A stretch of 64,000 nucleotides of DNA, from assembly GCF_020873915.1 (NCBI RefSeq), contig NZ_JAHWGP010000013.1, positions 62,001-126,000 of the forward strand, in the 5' to 3' direction. Within the stretch, counting starts at the first letter, position 1; each line of letters begins with the position of its first letter. The notes under the pieces are model-generated. The model was not told where the DNA came from, made no database searches, and worked only from the letters and a program-made list of their open reading frames with translations. The translations under genes and the position numbers were made by a program. Below, in pieces: positions 40,901-51,878 of this stretch. Source of the stretch: Streptomyces sp. DH5. GTDB lineage: Bacteria > Actinomycetota > Actinomycetes > Streptomycetales > Streptomycetaceae.

Positions 40901-42100
40901 GTGAACGTGCTGGACATCCTGTTGCTGCTCGCCGCCGTGTGGTTCGCGGTCGTCGGCTACCGGCAGGGCTTCGTCGTCGGCATCCTGTCGGTGATCGGTT
41001 TCCTGGGCGGCGGACTCGCCGCCGTGTACGTCCTGCCCGTGATCTGGGACGCCCTGACCGACGACGCGGAGGTCGGCACCACCGCCGCCGTCATAGCGGT
41101 CGTCGTCGTCATAGTCTGCGCCTCCGTCGGCCAGGCCCTGACCACCCATCTGGGCAACAAGCTGCGCCGCTACATCTCCTGGTCCCCGGCCCGCGCGCTC
41201 GACGCCACCGGCGGGGCGCTGGTCAACGTCGTCGCGATGCTGCTGGTCGCCTGGCTCGTCGGTTCCGCCCTCGCCGGGACGACACTGTCCACCCTGGGCA
41301 AGGAGGTCCGCGGCTCCAGGGTTCTGCTGGGCGTCTCCCGCGTGCTGCCCGACCGGGCCGACACCTGGTTCGCCGACTTCTCCTCCGTCCTCGCGCAGAA
41401 CGGTTTCCCGCAGGTCTTCAGCCCGTTCGCCAACGAGCCGATCAACGACGTACGGCCGCCGGACCCGGCCCTGGTGAACAGTCCCGTGGCGACGCGCGCG
41501 CAGCGCTCCATCGTCAAGGTCACGGGGACCGCGGAGAGTTGCGCCAAGGTCCTGGAGGGGACCGGGTTCGTCTTCGCCGACCGCCGGGTGATGACCAACG
41601 CCCATGTCGTGGGCGGCGTCGACGACCCGACCGTGCAGATAGGCGGCGAGGGCAGGAAGTACGACGCGAAGGTCGTCCTCTACGACTGGGAGCGCGACAT
41701 CGCCGTCCTCGACGTCCCCGACATGAAGGCACCGGCACTGAAGTTCGCGGCCGAGGACGCGAGCAGCGGTGACGGCGCCATCGTCGCCGGCTTCCCCGAG
41801 AACGGCGCGTACGACGTCCGGGCCGCGCGCGTACGCGGCCGCATCACCGCCAGTGGCGCGGACATCTACCACCGCGGCACGGTCCGGCGGGACGTGTACT
41901 CGCTGTACGCGAACGTCCGTCAGGGCAACTCCGGCGGCCCGCTGCTGAGCACCGACGGCACGGTCTACGGCGTGGTCTTCGCCAAGTCGCGGGACAACGC
42001 CGAGACCGGGTACGCGCTCACCGTGGACGAGATCCAGGAGGACATCGCCGAGGGGCGTACCGCGAACCGTGAGGTGGACAGCGACAGCTGCGCGCTGTGA
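40901..42100 (+). CDS. MarP-like membrane serine protease (CvpA + trypsin-like)
   Basis: A 399-residue protein. Four TM segments form the N-terminal CvpA-like domain (residues 1-130, VLDILLLLAAVWFAVVGYRQ). A loop and an extracytoplasmic chymotrypsin-like protease follow. His is in MTNAHVVGGV (about 233), Asp in WERDIAVLDV (about 265) and Ser in VRQGNSGGPLL (about 344). In M. tuberculosis MarP (Rv3671c) protects against acid and oxidative stress by cleaving a peptidoglycan hydrolase. Two cysteines (SCAKVLEG and the terminal SCAL) could form a disulphide. GTG at 40901. Confidence 0.95.
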   Translation: MNVLDILLLLAAVWFAVVGYRQGFVVGILSVIGFLGGGLAAVYVLPVIWDALTDDAEVGTTAAVIAVVVVIVCASVGQALTTHLGNKLRRYISWSPARALDATGGALVNVVAMLLVAWLVGSALAGTTLSTLGKEVRGSRVLLGVSRVLPDRADTWFADFSSVLAQNGFPQVFSPFANEPINDVRPPDPALVNSPVATRAQRSIVKVTGTAESCAKVLEGTGFVFADRRVMTNAHVVGGVDDPTVQIGGEGRKYDAKVVLYDWERDIAVLDVPDMKAPALKFAAEDASSGDGAIVAGFPENGAYDVRAARVRGRITASGADIYHRGTVRRDVYSLYANVRQGNSGGPLLSTDGTVYGVVFAKSRDNAETGYALTVDEIQEDIAEGRTANREVDSDSCAL

Positions 42101-42112
42101 GGTGAGGTGGCG

Positions 42113-42205
42113 TCAGCCGCGCGGGTGACGCAGACGTACGGACACCCAGCGGGCCCGGCGGCGGAGGATACGCGGGATTCCCACCCTGAGGTCCGTTTCC
42201 GCCAT
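42113..42205 (-). CDS. candidate 30-codon basic small protein
   Basis: ATG at 42205 (AAGGCGG about 10 nt upstream) opens a 30-residue Arg-rich product, MAETDLRVGIPRILRRRARW..., with G/C in nearly every third codon position. An upstream ATG at 42295 would extend it to 60 residues, but that part looks less coding. No homologue is recognised. The remainder of this 333-bp gap (42101-42433) holds a short hairpin at 42311-42326 and the palindrome GGCCAATTGGCC at 42343-42354. Low confidence. Confidence 0.3.
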   Translation of the reverse strand: MAETDLRVGIPRILRRRARWVSVRLRHPRG

Positions 42206-42433
42206 CTGTGGTGCACCGCCTTGCTGGTGGGAGCTCACACCGCCCGCCGGGCGGCGATTGCGGGTTGCGTCACTGTAATCGTGCGTCCAGCCCATACCCC
42301 GACGTTTGCCCCCGACCCATGGTCGGTAACCGCTTTGCGGGCGGCCAATTGGCCTATGCGTGAGGCAATTGGCGTTCGTCGGACAAGCGTTCAGGGCGGG
42401 TGGCCGGGACCAGCACCGATTGCGTCCGTTCGG

Positions 42434-43399
42434 TCACCGGTCGGGTTCGGGATCCTTCAGCCAGTTGATCAGTTCCGAGCTGAAGGCGACCGGGTCCTCC
42501 TCGTGCGGGAAGTGTCCCAGCCCGTCGAACAGCCGCCAGCGGTAGGGCGCCTCGACGTACTGACCGGAGCCCGCCGCTACACGGGTGCGGACGACCGGGT
42601 CCAGCGAGCCGTGCAGGTGCAGCGTCGGCACCCGCACCGGGCGCTTCATCCTGCGGTTGAACTGGAAGCCGTCGGGGCGGGCCAGGGAGCGCACCATCCA
42701 GCGGTACGGCTCGATCGAGCAGTGCGCCGTGGACGGGATGCACATGGCCCGCCGGTAGTTCTCCAGCGCCTTCTCGTCCGGCAACCGGGGCCCGGACCAC
42801 TCCTGGATCAGCTTCGCCACCAGCGCCCCTTCGTCCGCTGTGAGCTGCCGCTCCGGGATCCAGGGCCGCTGGAACCCCCAGATGTGCGACAGGGCGGCCG
42901 ACTGCCTGGCGTCGGAGAGCATCGCCGAGCGCCACTGCCGCGGATGCGGCATGGAGGCGACCGCCAGCCGCCGCACGAGCTTGGGGCGCATCGCCGCCGC
43001 CGTCCACGCCAGGTACCCGCCCAGGTCGTGGCCGACCAGCGCGGCGTCCGGCTCGCCGAGGGAGCGGATCACCCCGGTGACGTCCAGCGCGAGGTTGGCC
43101 GGGTCGTAGCCGCGCGGTGTGCGGTCGCTGCCGCCCACCCCCCGCAGGTCCATGGCGACGGCCCGGAACCCGGCGTCGGCGAGCGCCGTGAGCTGGTGCC
43201 GCCAGGTCCACCAGAACTGGGGGAAACCGTGCAGCAGCAGCACCAGCGGGCCGTCGCCCAGTTCCGCGATGTGGAAGCGGGCGCCGTTGGCCGCGACGTC
43301 CCGGTGGATGAGCCCCGGGGCGTCGGGGATGTCGAGGCGTACGGCCGAAGCGGGTTGCGCCGAAGGGGATTGCCCCGAAGGGACGAAGGAGCCCGTCAT
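42434..43399 (-). CDS. alpha/beta hydrolase, epoxide hydrolase-like (EphE type)
   Basis: A 321-residue hydrolase. Motifs: oxyanion HGFPQFWWTWRHQL, DLRGVGGSD, and the nucleophile elbow VGHDLGGYLAW, where the nucleophile is Asp as in epoxide hydrolases rather than Ser. A lid domain follows, then LHGSLDPVV (acid) and GLGHFPHEEDP (His). It should open epoxides or act on related substrates. The ATG overlaps the stop of the holin-X gene by 4 bp, so it is translated with it. In M. tuberculosis ephE (Rv3670) sits beside marP in the same place. Confidence 0.9.
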   Translation of the reverse strand: MTGSFVPSGQSPSAQPASAVRLDIPDAPGLIHRDVAANGARFHIAELGDGPLVLLLHGFPQFWWTWRHQLTALADAGFRAVAMDLRGVGGSDRTPRGYDPANLALDVTGVIRSLGEPDAALVGHDLGGYLAWTAAAMRPKLVRRLAVASMPHPRQWRSAMLSDARQSAALSHIWGFQRPWIPERQLTADEGALVAKLIQEWSGPRLPDEKALENYRRAMCIPSTAHCSIEPYRWMVRSLARPDGFQFNRRMKRPVRVPTLHLHGSLDPVVRTRVAAGSGQYVEAPYRWRLFDGLGHFPHEEDPVAFSSELINWLKDPEPDR

Positions 43400-43884
43400 G
43401 AGGACGAGCGTGCCACAGCCTCGATCGCGTGGGGGACCCGGTCCTGCGGCAGGGCGGGGCGCGGGTGCGGCTTGGCGTTCTGCAGCACGCCCGCCGTCTC
43501 CTTCACCGAGGCGGCGACCTTCTGCGGACCGCGGCCCTTCTTGGCCTTCTTGGCGAAGGTGACGCCGATCAGCGCGAGGACGCCGGCGATCAGCACGTTC
43601 GCCGCGAAGGACAGCAGGAAGCAGAGCGCGAGATTCCAGTCGCTCCAGGTGTGGATGCCGTACGCGAGGGCGAAGTTCAGCATCGGCAGGGAGAACAGCA
43701 GCAGCACGCCGGCCGCCGTGAACGCCCCGCCGCTGGTCGCGCCCCGCTTGACGTCCTGCCTGAGCTGCGCCTTGGCCAGCGCGATCTCGTCGTGCACCAG
43801 CGCCGACATGTCAGCCGTCGCCGAGGCGAACAGCTGGCCGATGCTGCGTTCGGCGCCGACCGGGCTGCCGTCGGGTGCGCTCAT
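43396..43884 (-). CDS. phage holin family (holin-X) membrane protein
   Basis: A 162-residue protein with an N-terminal amphipathic region (SIGQLFASATADMSALVHDEIALAKAQL) and two TM segments (GGAFTAAGVLLLFSLPMLNFALA and LALCFLLSFAANVLIAGVLALIG). A basic tail (KKAKKGRGPQKVAASVKET) follows. This is the actinobacterial holin superfamily III pattern, a chromosomal family and not a prophage marker here: the neighbours are core genes. It may associate with cell-envelope functions. It is the first gene of a two-gene unit with the hydrolase. Confidence 0.9.
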   Translation of the reverse strand: MSAPDGSPVGAERSIGQLFASATADMSALVHDEIALAKAQLRQDVKRGATSGGAFTAAGVLLLFSLPMLNFALAYGIHTWSDWNLALCFLLSFAANVLIAGVLALIGVTFAKKAKKGRGPQKVAASVKETAGVLQNAKPHPRPALPQDRVPHAIEAVARSSS

Positions 43885-43968
43885 CGCGGTCTCCCTCTCC
43901 TGCGTACGTCCTGCGTACGTTCCTCGTGTCTGCGCGTACGGTCCAGTCTTTTGTACCGTCTCGTCAGA

Positions 43969-45405
43969 TCATGCCGGACCGTGCTGCGAATCGCCTGCCC
44001 CGTCCGCCACTTCGGCACGCGCGCCCCGCTCGGCGGCCTTCTCCCGGGCGAGTCGCCGGTGCTCGGCGGCCTTGCGCTCGTGGATCTCCGCCATGCGCAG
44101 GTGGTACGCCGGGTCGTCCTGTTCGTAGACGTCCGGGACGCCGTCGAGGTCCTCGTCGCGCTCCTCCTCCTCGGTCAGCCTGCGGTACTTGGCGTTGCGG
44201 ACCTTCAGCAGCACGGTCGCGAGGACGGCCGCGATGAGGGAGCCGGTCAGCACCGCGGCCTTGACGCTGTCCGTCATCGAGGCGTCGCCCCCGAAGGCGA
44301 GTTCACCGATGAGCAGCGAGACCGTGAAACCGATGCCGGCGAGGGACGCCACCGCGAACACGTCGGGCCAGGCGAGTTCGTCACTGAGCGAGGCCTTGGT
44401 GAAACGTGCCGTCAGCCAGGTGCCGCCGAAGATGCCGAAGGTCTTCCCGACCACGAGCCCGAGGACCACGCCGAGCGTCTCGGGCTGGGCGAACACGTCG
44501 GCCAGCGCGCCGCCGGACACCGCCACGCCCGCGCTGAACAGAGCGAACAGCGGGACCGCGAGGCCCGCGGAGAGCGGCCGGACGAGGTGCTCGATGTGTT
44601 CACCGGGGGAGTGCTCCTCGCCCTCCTCGCGGTGGCAGCGGAGCATCAGGCCCATGGCGACGCCGGCGACCGTGGCGTGGATGCCGCTGTTGTACGTCAG
44701 CGCCCACACGACCAGCGCGAGCGGCACGTACACGTACCAGCCGCGCACACCCTTGCGCAGCAGCAGCCAGAAGACGACCAGGCCCACGACCGCGCCGCCG
44801 AGCGCGGCGAAGTTCAGGTCGGCGGTGAAGAACACCGCGATGATCAGGATCGCGAACAGGTCGTCGACGACGGCGAGGGTGAGCAGGAAGGCGCGCAGGG
44901 CGCTGGGCAGGGAGGTGCCGATGACGGCGAGCACGGCGAGCGCGAAGGCGATGTCGGTGGCGGTGGGGACGGCCCAGCCGGCGAGGGAGCCGCCGCCGGT
45001 GCCGCTGACGAACACGTAGACCAGCGCCGGTGCCGCCATGCCGCACAGGGCCGCGACCACGGGGAGCGCGGCCGCTTTGGGATCACGCAGGTCACCGGCG
45101 ACGAGTTCGCGTTTCAGTTCGATGCCGGCGACGAAGAAGAAGATCGCGAGCAGTCCGTCGGCGGCCCAGTGGGCCACGGACAGGTCCAGCCCGAGTGCGC
45201 CGGGGCCGAAGTGGAAGTCACTGACGTTCTCGTAGCTGTCGCCCAGCGCGGGTATGTTCGCCCATGCCAGCGCCGCGACGGCGGCGAGGAGGAGCAGGAC
45301 GCCGCCGACCGTCTCGGTGCGCAGCGCCTCCGCGACGTACGACCGCTCGGGCAGGGAGAGACGCCCGAAGGCCTTGCGGGGGGTGGGGGTGCGGGGGGCG
45401 CTCAA
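43969..45405 (-). CDS. nhaA: Na+/H+ antiporter NhaA
   Basis: A 478-residue antiporter with 12 TM segments. The ion-site acidic residues lie in PTATDIAFALAVLAVIG (Asp of TM4) and LAVVDDLFAILIIA (the Asp pair of TM5). Also typical are FFFVAGIELKREL and the TM11 KTFGIFGGTWLT. It exchanges sodium for protons and is activated at alkaline pH. The C-terminal 60 residues are charged and disordered (KYRRLTEEEERDEDLDG). The gene is separated from acs by a strong terminator and has its own promoter. Confidence 0.96.
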   Translation of the reverse strand: MSAPRTPTPRKAFGRLSLPERSYVAEALRTETVGGVLLLLAAVAALAWANIPALGDSYENVSDFHFGPGALGLDLSVAHWAADGLLAIFFFVAGIELKRELVAGDLRDPKAAALPVVAALCGMAAPALVYVFVSGTGGGSLAGWAVPTATDIAFALAVLAVIGTSLPSALRAFLLTLAVVDDLFAILIIAVFFTADLNFAALGGAVVGLVVFWLLLRKGVRGWYVYVPLALVVWALTYNSGIHATVAGVAMGLMLRCHREEGEEHSPGEHIEHLVRPLSAGLAVPLFALFSAGVAVSGGALADVFAQPETLGVVLGLVVGKTFGIFGGTWLTARFTKASLSDELAWPDVFAVASLAGIGFTVSLLIGELAFGGDASMTDSVKAAVLTGSLIAAVLATVLLKVRNAKYRRLTEEEERDEDLDGVPDVYEQDDPAYHLRMAEIHERKAAEHRRLAREKAAERGARAEVADGAGDSQHGPA

Positions 45406-45529
45406 AGAATCGTCCTCACGTGTTCGGGCAGCACTGATCGTGTGCCGACCAGACTTCCCGGCGCCCCATGAGACAACAACTTTTTGCCCACCCTAACCAA
45501 CCCGCCCCTGAGCTGCACCAGGGGTCGGG

Positions 45530-45567
45530 CCCGGCGGGTGTCCGGACGCGTCCGGACACCCGCCGGG
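45530..45567 (-). terminator. acs terminator, perfect 38-bp palindrome
   Basis: The arms 45530-45546 and 45551-45567 (17 bp each) match perfectly, and the 4-base centre CGCG is itself self-complementary. It begins 28 bp beyond the acs stop on the minus strand and should end acs transcription before nhaA. Confidence 0.85.
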
Positions 45568-45594
45568 CCACCCCGCCGTGGCCGGGCCGCCCGC

Positions 45595-47550
<1,956 letters not shown>

Positions 47551-47750
47551 GGCATCTGCCTTTCCCAGGGTTGTCCGTTGTGTCCCAGGCCACAGCTCAT
47601 CAGACCCGGGGGGCGCTGACAAGGGCCGACGGAGAATTGGTTTAGACCTGTCGGGTCGGGTGGTGGTGCGATGTTCGTCACCCCTTCCCACGAGCGCGGG
47701 AGCGAGCCGGTTCAGGAGGTGTAACGCCTCTCACACCCGGCCGCGCACCC

Positions 47751-50246
47751 TCACACCGCCAGGTCCACGGCTCGTACCCGGTCGAACACCGCTTCGCCGT
47801 CCCGTTCCGTGAGGAGGTACGCCTGTGCCTCCCCCACGTGGAAGTACAGCCCGTGCAGCTCCAGTGCCCCGTCCTTCAGGGCCCGTGCCACGGAGTCGTG
47901 GGCACGCAGGTGCTCCAACTGCTGCACCACGTTCGTCAGGCAGAGCCGCTCGACCGCGTCGGCCGGTGTCCGCCCGGTCAGCCGTGGCGCGCGCCCGCTC
48001 CCGGCGCCCATGCGTTCCAGGCTTGGCCGCCCGTGCCGCAGCCAGCGTCTCAGCGGCGTGCGGGCGGCGCCGCCCGGGTCGGTGTCGAGCAGTGCCTGCA
48101 TGGCGCCGCACCCCGAGTGCCCGCACACCGTGATCGACCGGACGGCCAGCACCTCCACGGCGTACTCGATGGCGGCCGCCACCGATTCGTCGCCGCTCTC
48201 CGCGCCGGGCGGGGGCACGAGATTGCCGACGTTGCGCACCACGAACAGGTCTCCCGGACCACTGGACGTGATCATGGAGGTGACCACCCGGGAGTCGGCA
48301 CAGGTCAGGAACAGCTGGGCGGGCCGCTGCCCCTCGCGCGCCAGCCGTGCCAGCTCACCGCGCACCAAGGGCGCGGTGTAGCGCTGGAACGTACCGATGC
48401 CGCGCACCAGCTGGCTGCCGCCGACGCTCTCCCGATCAGGCTCCGCGGTCTTCGCCGTGTCCGTCCCGTCCGCTCCGGCCGCCGAGTCCCTCCCGTCCGC
48501 TCCTGTTCTGTTCGCTCTGCCCGTCCCGCCGGCCGGGTCCGGTCGCCGGTCGCTGTCCGGGAGGGTGCGGGGAAGCTCGCACTGGTGGTTGCGCCAGGGC
48601 GTCCAGGGCCGGCAACGGCAGTCGGCCTCGGATGCTCCGGCCGTCTCGGCACCTCCGGTGAGGTGTGCGGAGGCGAGGGTGGAGGGTTCGGCGATCCGGA
48701 CCCCGGCGCGGCGGCCGGTGATCTCGACGATGCCGCCCTGCGCGGTGTGTGTGCTCTGCCAGTCCTGCAGCGTCTCGTACGCCGCGTGGTCCATGAAGGA
48801 TCCGTCCAACGCGACGACAACGTGGGCTCCTTGAGGTACGAGGTGCAGGGCCCGGCTGAGCCGGGGCACCGCCAGGAACGTCAACTGGCCCTTGACGTGT
48901 ACGTGGTGGACTCTCTCCCCTCGCTCGTGGGTGATGCGGGTGCGGGTGAGCCGGTGCAGGGCCACGCCGACGGCCACGGCGATGCCCAGGGCGACGCCCT
49001 CCAGGACGCCGAGGGACACGACACCGAGGGTGGTCACGGCGTAGACCAGCGCTTCACGGTGGCGGGTCACCGTGCGGATGTGGTGCAGGGACACCATCTG
49101 GATGCCGACGGCCATCACGAGGGCGGCGAGCGAGGCGAGCGGGATGAACTCCAGGAGCGGGACCATCAGCAGCGCGGCGGCCACTACGAGAACGCCGTGC
49201 AGCATGGTGGAGTTCCGGCTCACGGCACCCGCGTGCACGTTCGCGGAACTGCGCACCGCCACCCCGGCCACGGGCAGCCCGCCGAGCGACCCGGAGACGA
49301 TGTTGGCCGCGCCCTGACCGAGCAGTTCGCGGTCCAGGTCGGACCGCTGGACGCGGGCGGGGCCGGGGCGACCCGAGACCAGCTTGTCCACGGCGACCGC
49401 GCCGAGCAGCGACTGCACGCTGCAGACCAGCGTCGTGGTGAGCACGGCGGCGGCGAGCCCGAGCACCGGGCCCTCGGGCAGACCGGCCAGGGCGTGGTTG
49501 CGCCAGGAGGGCAGATCGACCTTGGGCAGGACGAGGCCGGCCGCTGCGGCGATCGCGGTGGCTCCGGCGACGGCGACGAGCGCGGCCGGGATCCCGTGCA
49601 GCCGGAGTCCTGCCCGGCCGGGGAGCCTCGGCCAGAGCAGCAGCAGTGTCAGGGTCAGCAGGCTGACGCAGAGGGCCGCGGGGTGCACGTTGGCCAACTG
49701 GGTGGGAAGCGCCCGCAGGTTGTCGGGGACGGAGCTCTGCGGGGTGCCGCCGAGGACGATGTGCAGTTGGGCGACGGCGATGGTGACACCGATCCCGGCG
49801 AGCATGCCGTGCACGATCGCGGGAGAGACGGCGAGCGCGCCGCGTGCCACCCGCAGGCAGCCGAGTCCGAGCTGGGCGAGGCCGGCGAGGACGGTGATGG
49901 CGCAGGTCGTCCGCCACCCGTAGTGCTGGATGAGGTCGGCGGTGACGACGGTGAGTCCGGCGGCGGGGCCGCTGACCTGGAGCGGGGAGCCGCCGATCCG
50001 CCCGGCGACGAGTCCGCCGACGGCGGCGGCGACGAGTCCGGCCTGGAGCGGGGCGCCCGTGGCCAGGGCAATGCCGAGGGACAGCGGCAGCGCGATGAGG
50101 AAGACCGCGACCGCGGCCGACACATCGGCGCTCGCGATACGGAGGCGCCTGGGGCCGGGCGGCGGGCCGGTCGGCGGGCTGTGAGGTGGATGGGTGCGTT
50201 CGGGGTGGTTCGCGTCGGTGGTGGGGGCGGGAACGCAGGCTGACAT
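47751..50246 (-). CDS. SulP-STAS transporter fused to beta-carbonic anhydrase
   Basis: An 831-residue fusion. Residues 35-430 are a SulP/SLC26 transporter (LIALPLSLGIALATGAPLQAG; GLVAGRIGGSPLQVSGPAAG; LVSGSLGGLPVAGVAVRSSA). Residues 440-540 form a STAS domain (VKGQLTFLAVPRLSRALH, VVVALDGSFMDHAAYETL). After a disordered Asp/Gly/Thr-rich linker (540-610) comes a complete beta-carbonic anhydrase with zinc ligands in LTCADSRVV and CGHSGCGAM. It should import bicarbonate and interconvert it with CO2 at the mouth of the transporter. ATG at 50246 follows AAGGAG about 10 nt upstream. Substrate is inferred from the fused enzyme. Confidence 0.94.
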   Translation of the reverse strand: MSACVPAPTTDANHPERTHPPHSPPTGPPPGPRRLRIASADVSAAVAVFLIALPLSLGIALATGAPLQAGLVAAAVGGLVAGRIGGSPLQVSGPAAGLTVVTADLIQHYGWRTTCAITVLAGLAQLGLGCLRVARGALAVSPAIVHGMLAGIGVTIAVAQLHIVLGGTPQSSVPDNLRALPTQLANVHPAALCVSLLTLTLLLLWPRLPGRAGLRLHGIPAALVAVAGATAIAAAAGLVLPKVDLPSWRNHALAGLPEGPVLGLAAAVLTTTLVCSVQSLLGAVAVDKLVSGRPGPARVQRSDLDRELLGQGAANIVSGSLGGLPVAGVAVRSSANVHAGAVSRNSTMLHGVLVVAAALLMVPLLEFIPLASLAALVMAVGIQMVSLHHIRTVTRHREALVYAVTTLGVVSLGVLEGVALGIAVAVGVALHRLTRTRITHERGERVHHVHVKGQLTFLAVPRLSRALHLVPQGAHVVVALDGSFMDHAAYETLQDWQSTHTAQGGIVEITGRRAGVRIAEPSTLASAHLTGGAETAGASEADCRCRPWTPWRNHQCELPRTLPDSDRRPDPAGGTGRANRTGADGRDSAAGADGTDTAKTAEPDRESVGGSQLVRGIGTFQRYTAPLVRGELARLAREGQRPAQLFLTCADSRVVTSMITSSGPGDLFVVRNVGNLVPPPGAESGDESVAAAIEYAVEVLAVRSITVCGHSGCGAMQALLDTDPGGAARTPLRRWLRHGRPSLERMGAGSGRAPRLTGRTPADAVERLCLTNVVQQLEHLRAHDSVARALKDGALELHGLYFHVGEAQAYLLTERDGEAVFDRVRAVDLAV

Positions 50247-50364
50247 GGTGCCCCGTCTCCTTCATGTCGGGCGGTCGCGTGGTAGGTGGGGCCCCGCTCG
50301 GCGGCGGGGCGGTCGCTGCCGGGGCATGGCCCCGGAACGGCGGGAAGGGCAACCGAGAGGGCGC

Positions 50365-50393
50365 CGAATGGTGACTATTCGTAAACGAATGGT
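50365..50393. promoter_or_regulatory. AT-rich inverted and direct repeats in the SulP-lipoprotein gap
   Basis: ATTCGTAAACGAAT (50377-50390) is a perfect 6-bp inverted repeat around AA. CGAATGGT occurs at 50365-50372 and 50386-50393, 21 bp apart. They lie in the 351-bp divergent gap (50247-50597), which is unusually A+T-rich for this genome and contains no gene I can see. Operator role is inferred; which gene it serves is unclear. Confidence 0.4.
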
Positions 50394-50597
50394 AATTCGG
50401 AGTAAAGGACTGGCATAGGTTTCACAGGCAAATGGAGTAGTGAATCACTCCTGCGCGTGGAGTGGCCATTTCATCGGCTTGTCGTATTAATTCCTTCCTC
50501 AATCCGTGCGACGTTGGCGGCGCTGTCGGCGAGGACCGGCACAGCACCGACAACGCCCTCATCGAGCTCGGCCCGAGAGAAGGAAGAAGGTGGGCGG

Positions 50598-51869
50598 ATG
50601 GCCGCCACCCACAGGATCGCCGCGGGCACCGTGATCGCCGCGGTCTGCGCCGCCTCACTCGCCGGCTGCGGGACCGGCACCGACAGCGCCGGAGAGCGGG
50701 CGCGGGAGCAGGAGAAGGCCAAGCCGGCGCCCGCCCCGAAGAACGTCGTCCGGTTGATCGGCGACGGCTCCACCGCGTACACCGGGGCGCAGCCCCACCT
50801 GCCCCGACCGGAGCGGATGAAGCCCGGGGAGAAGCCCCCGCAGTTCGTCGTCTTCTCCTGGGACGGCGCGGGTGAGGACGGCCAGAAGCTCTTCTCCCAT
50901 TTCCGGAAGGTCGCCAAGGAGAACGACGCGACCATGACGTACTTCCTGAGTGGCGTGTACCTGCTCCCGGAGGAGAAGCGCGATCTGTACCGGCCGCCGC
51001 GGCACTCCCCGGGCCGCTCCGACATCGGCTTCAACGACCAGCAGGGCATCGCCGACACCGTGAAGCAGCTGCGGCTGGCCTGGCTCGAGGGCAACGAGAT
51101 CGGCACCCATTTCAACGGGCACTTCTGCGGCAGCGGCGGTGGCGTCGGCGAATGGTCGGTGGCGGAGTGGAAGGACGAGATCGCGCAGGCCAAGAATTTC
51201 GTGAAGACCTGGAAGACCAACACCGGGATGAAGAACGCGGCGCCGCTGCCCTTCGACTACGACAAGGAGCTCATCGGCGCCCGCACCCCCTGCCTGGAAG
51301 GGCAGGAGAACTTCATGAAGGCCGCCCGCGCGCTGGGCTTCCGCTACGACACCAGCGGGGTCAACAACCAGGTGTGGCCGAAGAAGAAGGGAGGGCTGTG
51401 GGACCTGTCCATGCAGCTGGTGCCCTTCCCCGGACACTCCTTCGAGCAGCTCACCATGGACTACAACTTCATGGTCAACCAGTCCGGGACCACCACCCAG
51501 GGGGACCCCGCCAAGCACGAGATGTGGGGCGATCAGATGCGTGACGGTCTGCTCCAGGGCTTCGACCGGGCCTACCGGGGCAACAGGGCGCCCCTGATCA
51601 TCGGCAACCACTTCCAGTCCTGGAACGGCGGCACGTACATGCGTGCCGTCGAAGAGGTCGTCGAGTCGGTGTGCACCAGGACCGACGTGCGCTGTGTCTC
51701 CTTCCGGCAGCTGGCGGACTGGCTGGACGCCCAGGACCCGGCGGCCCTGGCGAAGCTGCGCACCCTCGGCGTGGGCGAGGCCCCGAAGGAGGGCTGGAAG
51801 ACCTTCCTGACCGACGGCCCCGCCCCGGCCCCCAAGGGAGCGCCGGGGTCGCCGGCGGCCAAGGAGTGA
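50598..51869 (+). CDS. lipoprotein with polysaccharide deacetylase-like domain
   Basis: A 423-residue exported lipoprotein: signal AAGTVIAAVCAASLAGC with lipobox LAGC (Cys about residue 24). A polar region is followed by a deacetylase-like fold starting FVVFSWDGAGEDGQKLFSHF. It contains the histidine motif HFNGHFCGSGGG (about 170), and PLIIGNHFQSWNGG near residue 335. The usual NodB first Asp-Asp pair (TFDDG) is replaced by SWDGA, so metal binding and activity are uncertain. It may edit cell-wall glycans or only bind them. AGAAGG lies 8 nt before the ATG. It ends 9 bp from the convergent CooC-like gene. Confidence 0.82.
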   Translation: MAATHRIAAGTVIAAVCAASLAGCGTGTDSAGERAREQEKAKPAPAPKNVVRLIGDGSTAYTGAQPHLPRPERMKPGEKPPQFVVFSWDGAGEDGQKLFSHFRKVAKENDATMTYFLSGVYLLPEEKRDLYRPPRHSPGRSDIGFNDQQGIADTVKQLRLAWLEGNEIGTHFNGHFCGSGGGVGEWSVAEWKDEIAQAKNFVKTWKTNTGMKNAAPLPFDYDKELIGARTPCLEGQENFMKAARALGFRYDTSGVNNQVWPKKKGGLWDLSMQLVPFPGHSFEQLTMDYNFMVNQSGTTTQGDPAKHEMWGDQMRDGLLQGFDRAYRGNRAPLIIGNHFQSWNGGTYMRAVEEVVESVCTRTDVRCVSFRQLADWLDAQDPAALAKLRTLGVGEAPKEGWKTFLTDGPAPAPKGAPGSPAAKE

Positions 51870-51878
51870 CGGTGGGCG

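Noticed and set aside
42311-42354. Hairpin at 42311-42326 and palindrome GGCCAATTGGCC as terminator or operator
   Set aside because: The hairpin stem is only 6 bp, and the palindrome is isolated with no promoter element in phase. Too weak to call separately.
43396-43884. Holin annotation as a sign of a prophage
   Set aside because: The gene belongs to a chromosomal holin-X family, is coupled to an epoxide hydrolase-like gene and sits in a gene order shared with Mycobacterium. No other phage genes are present.
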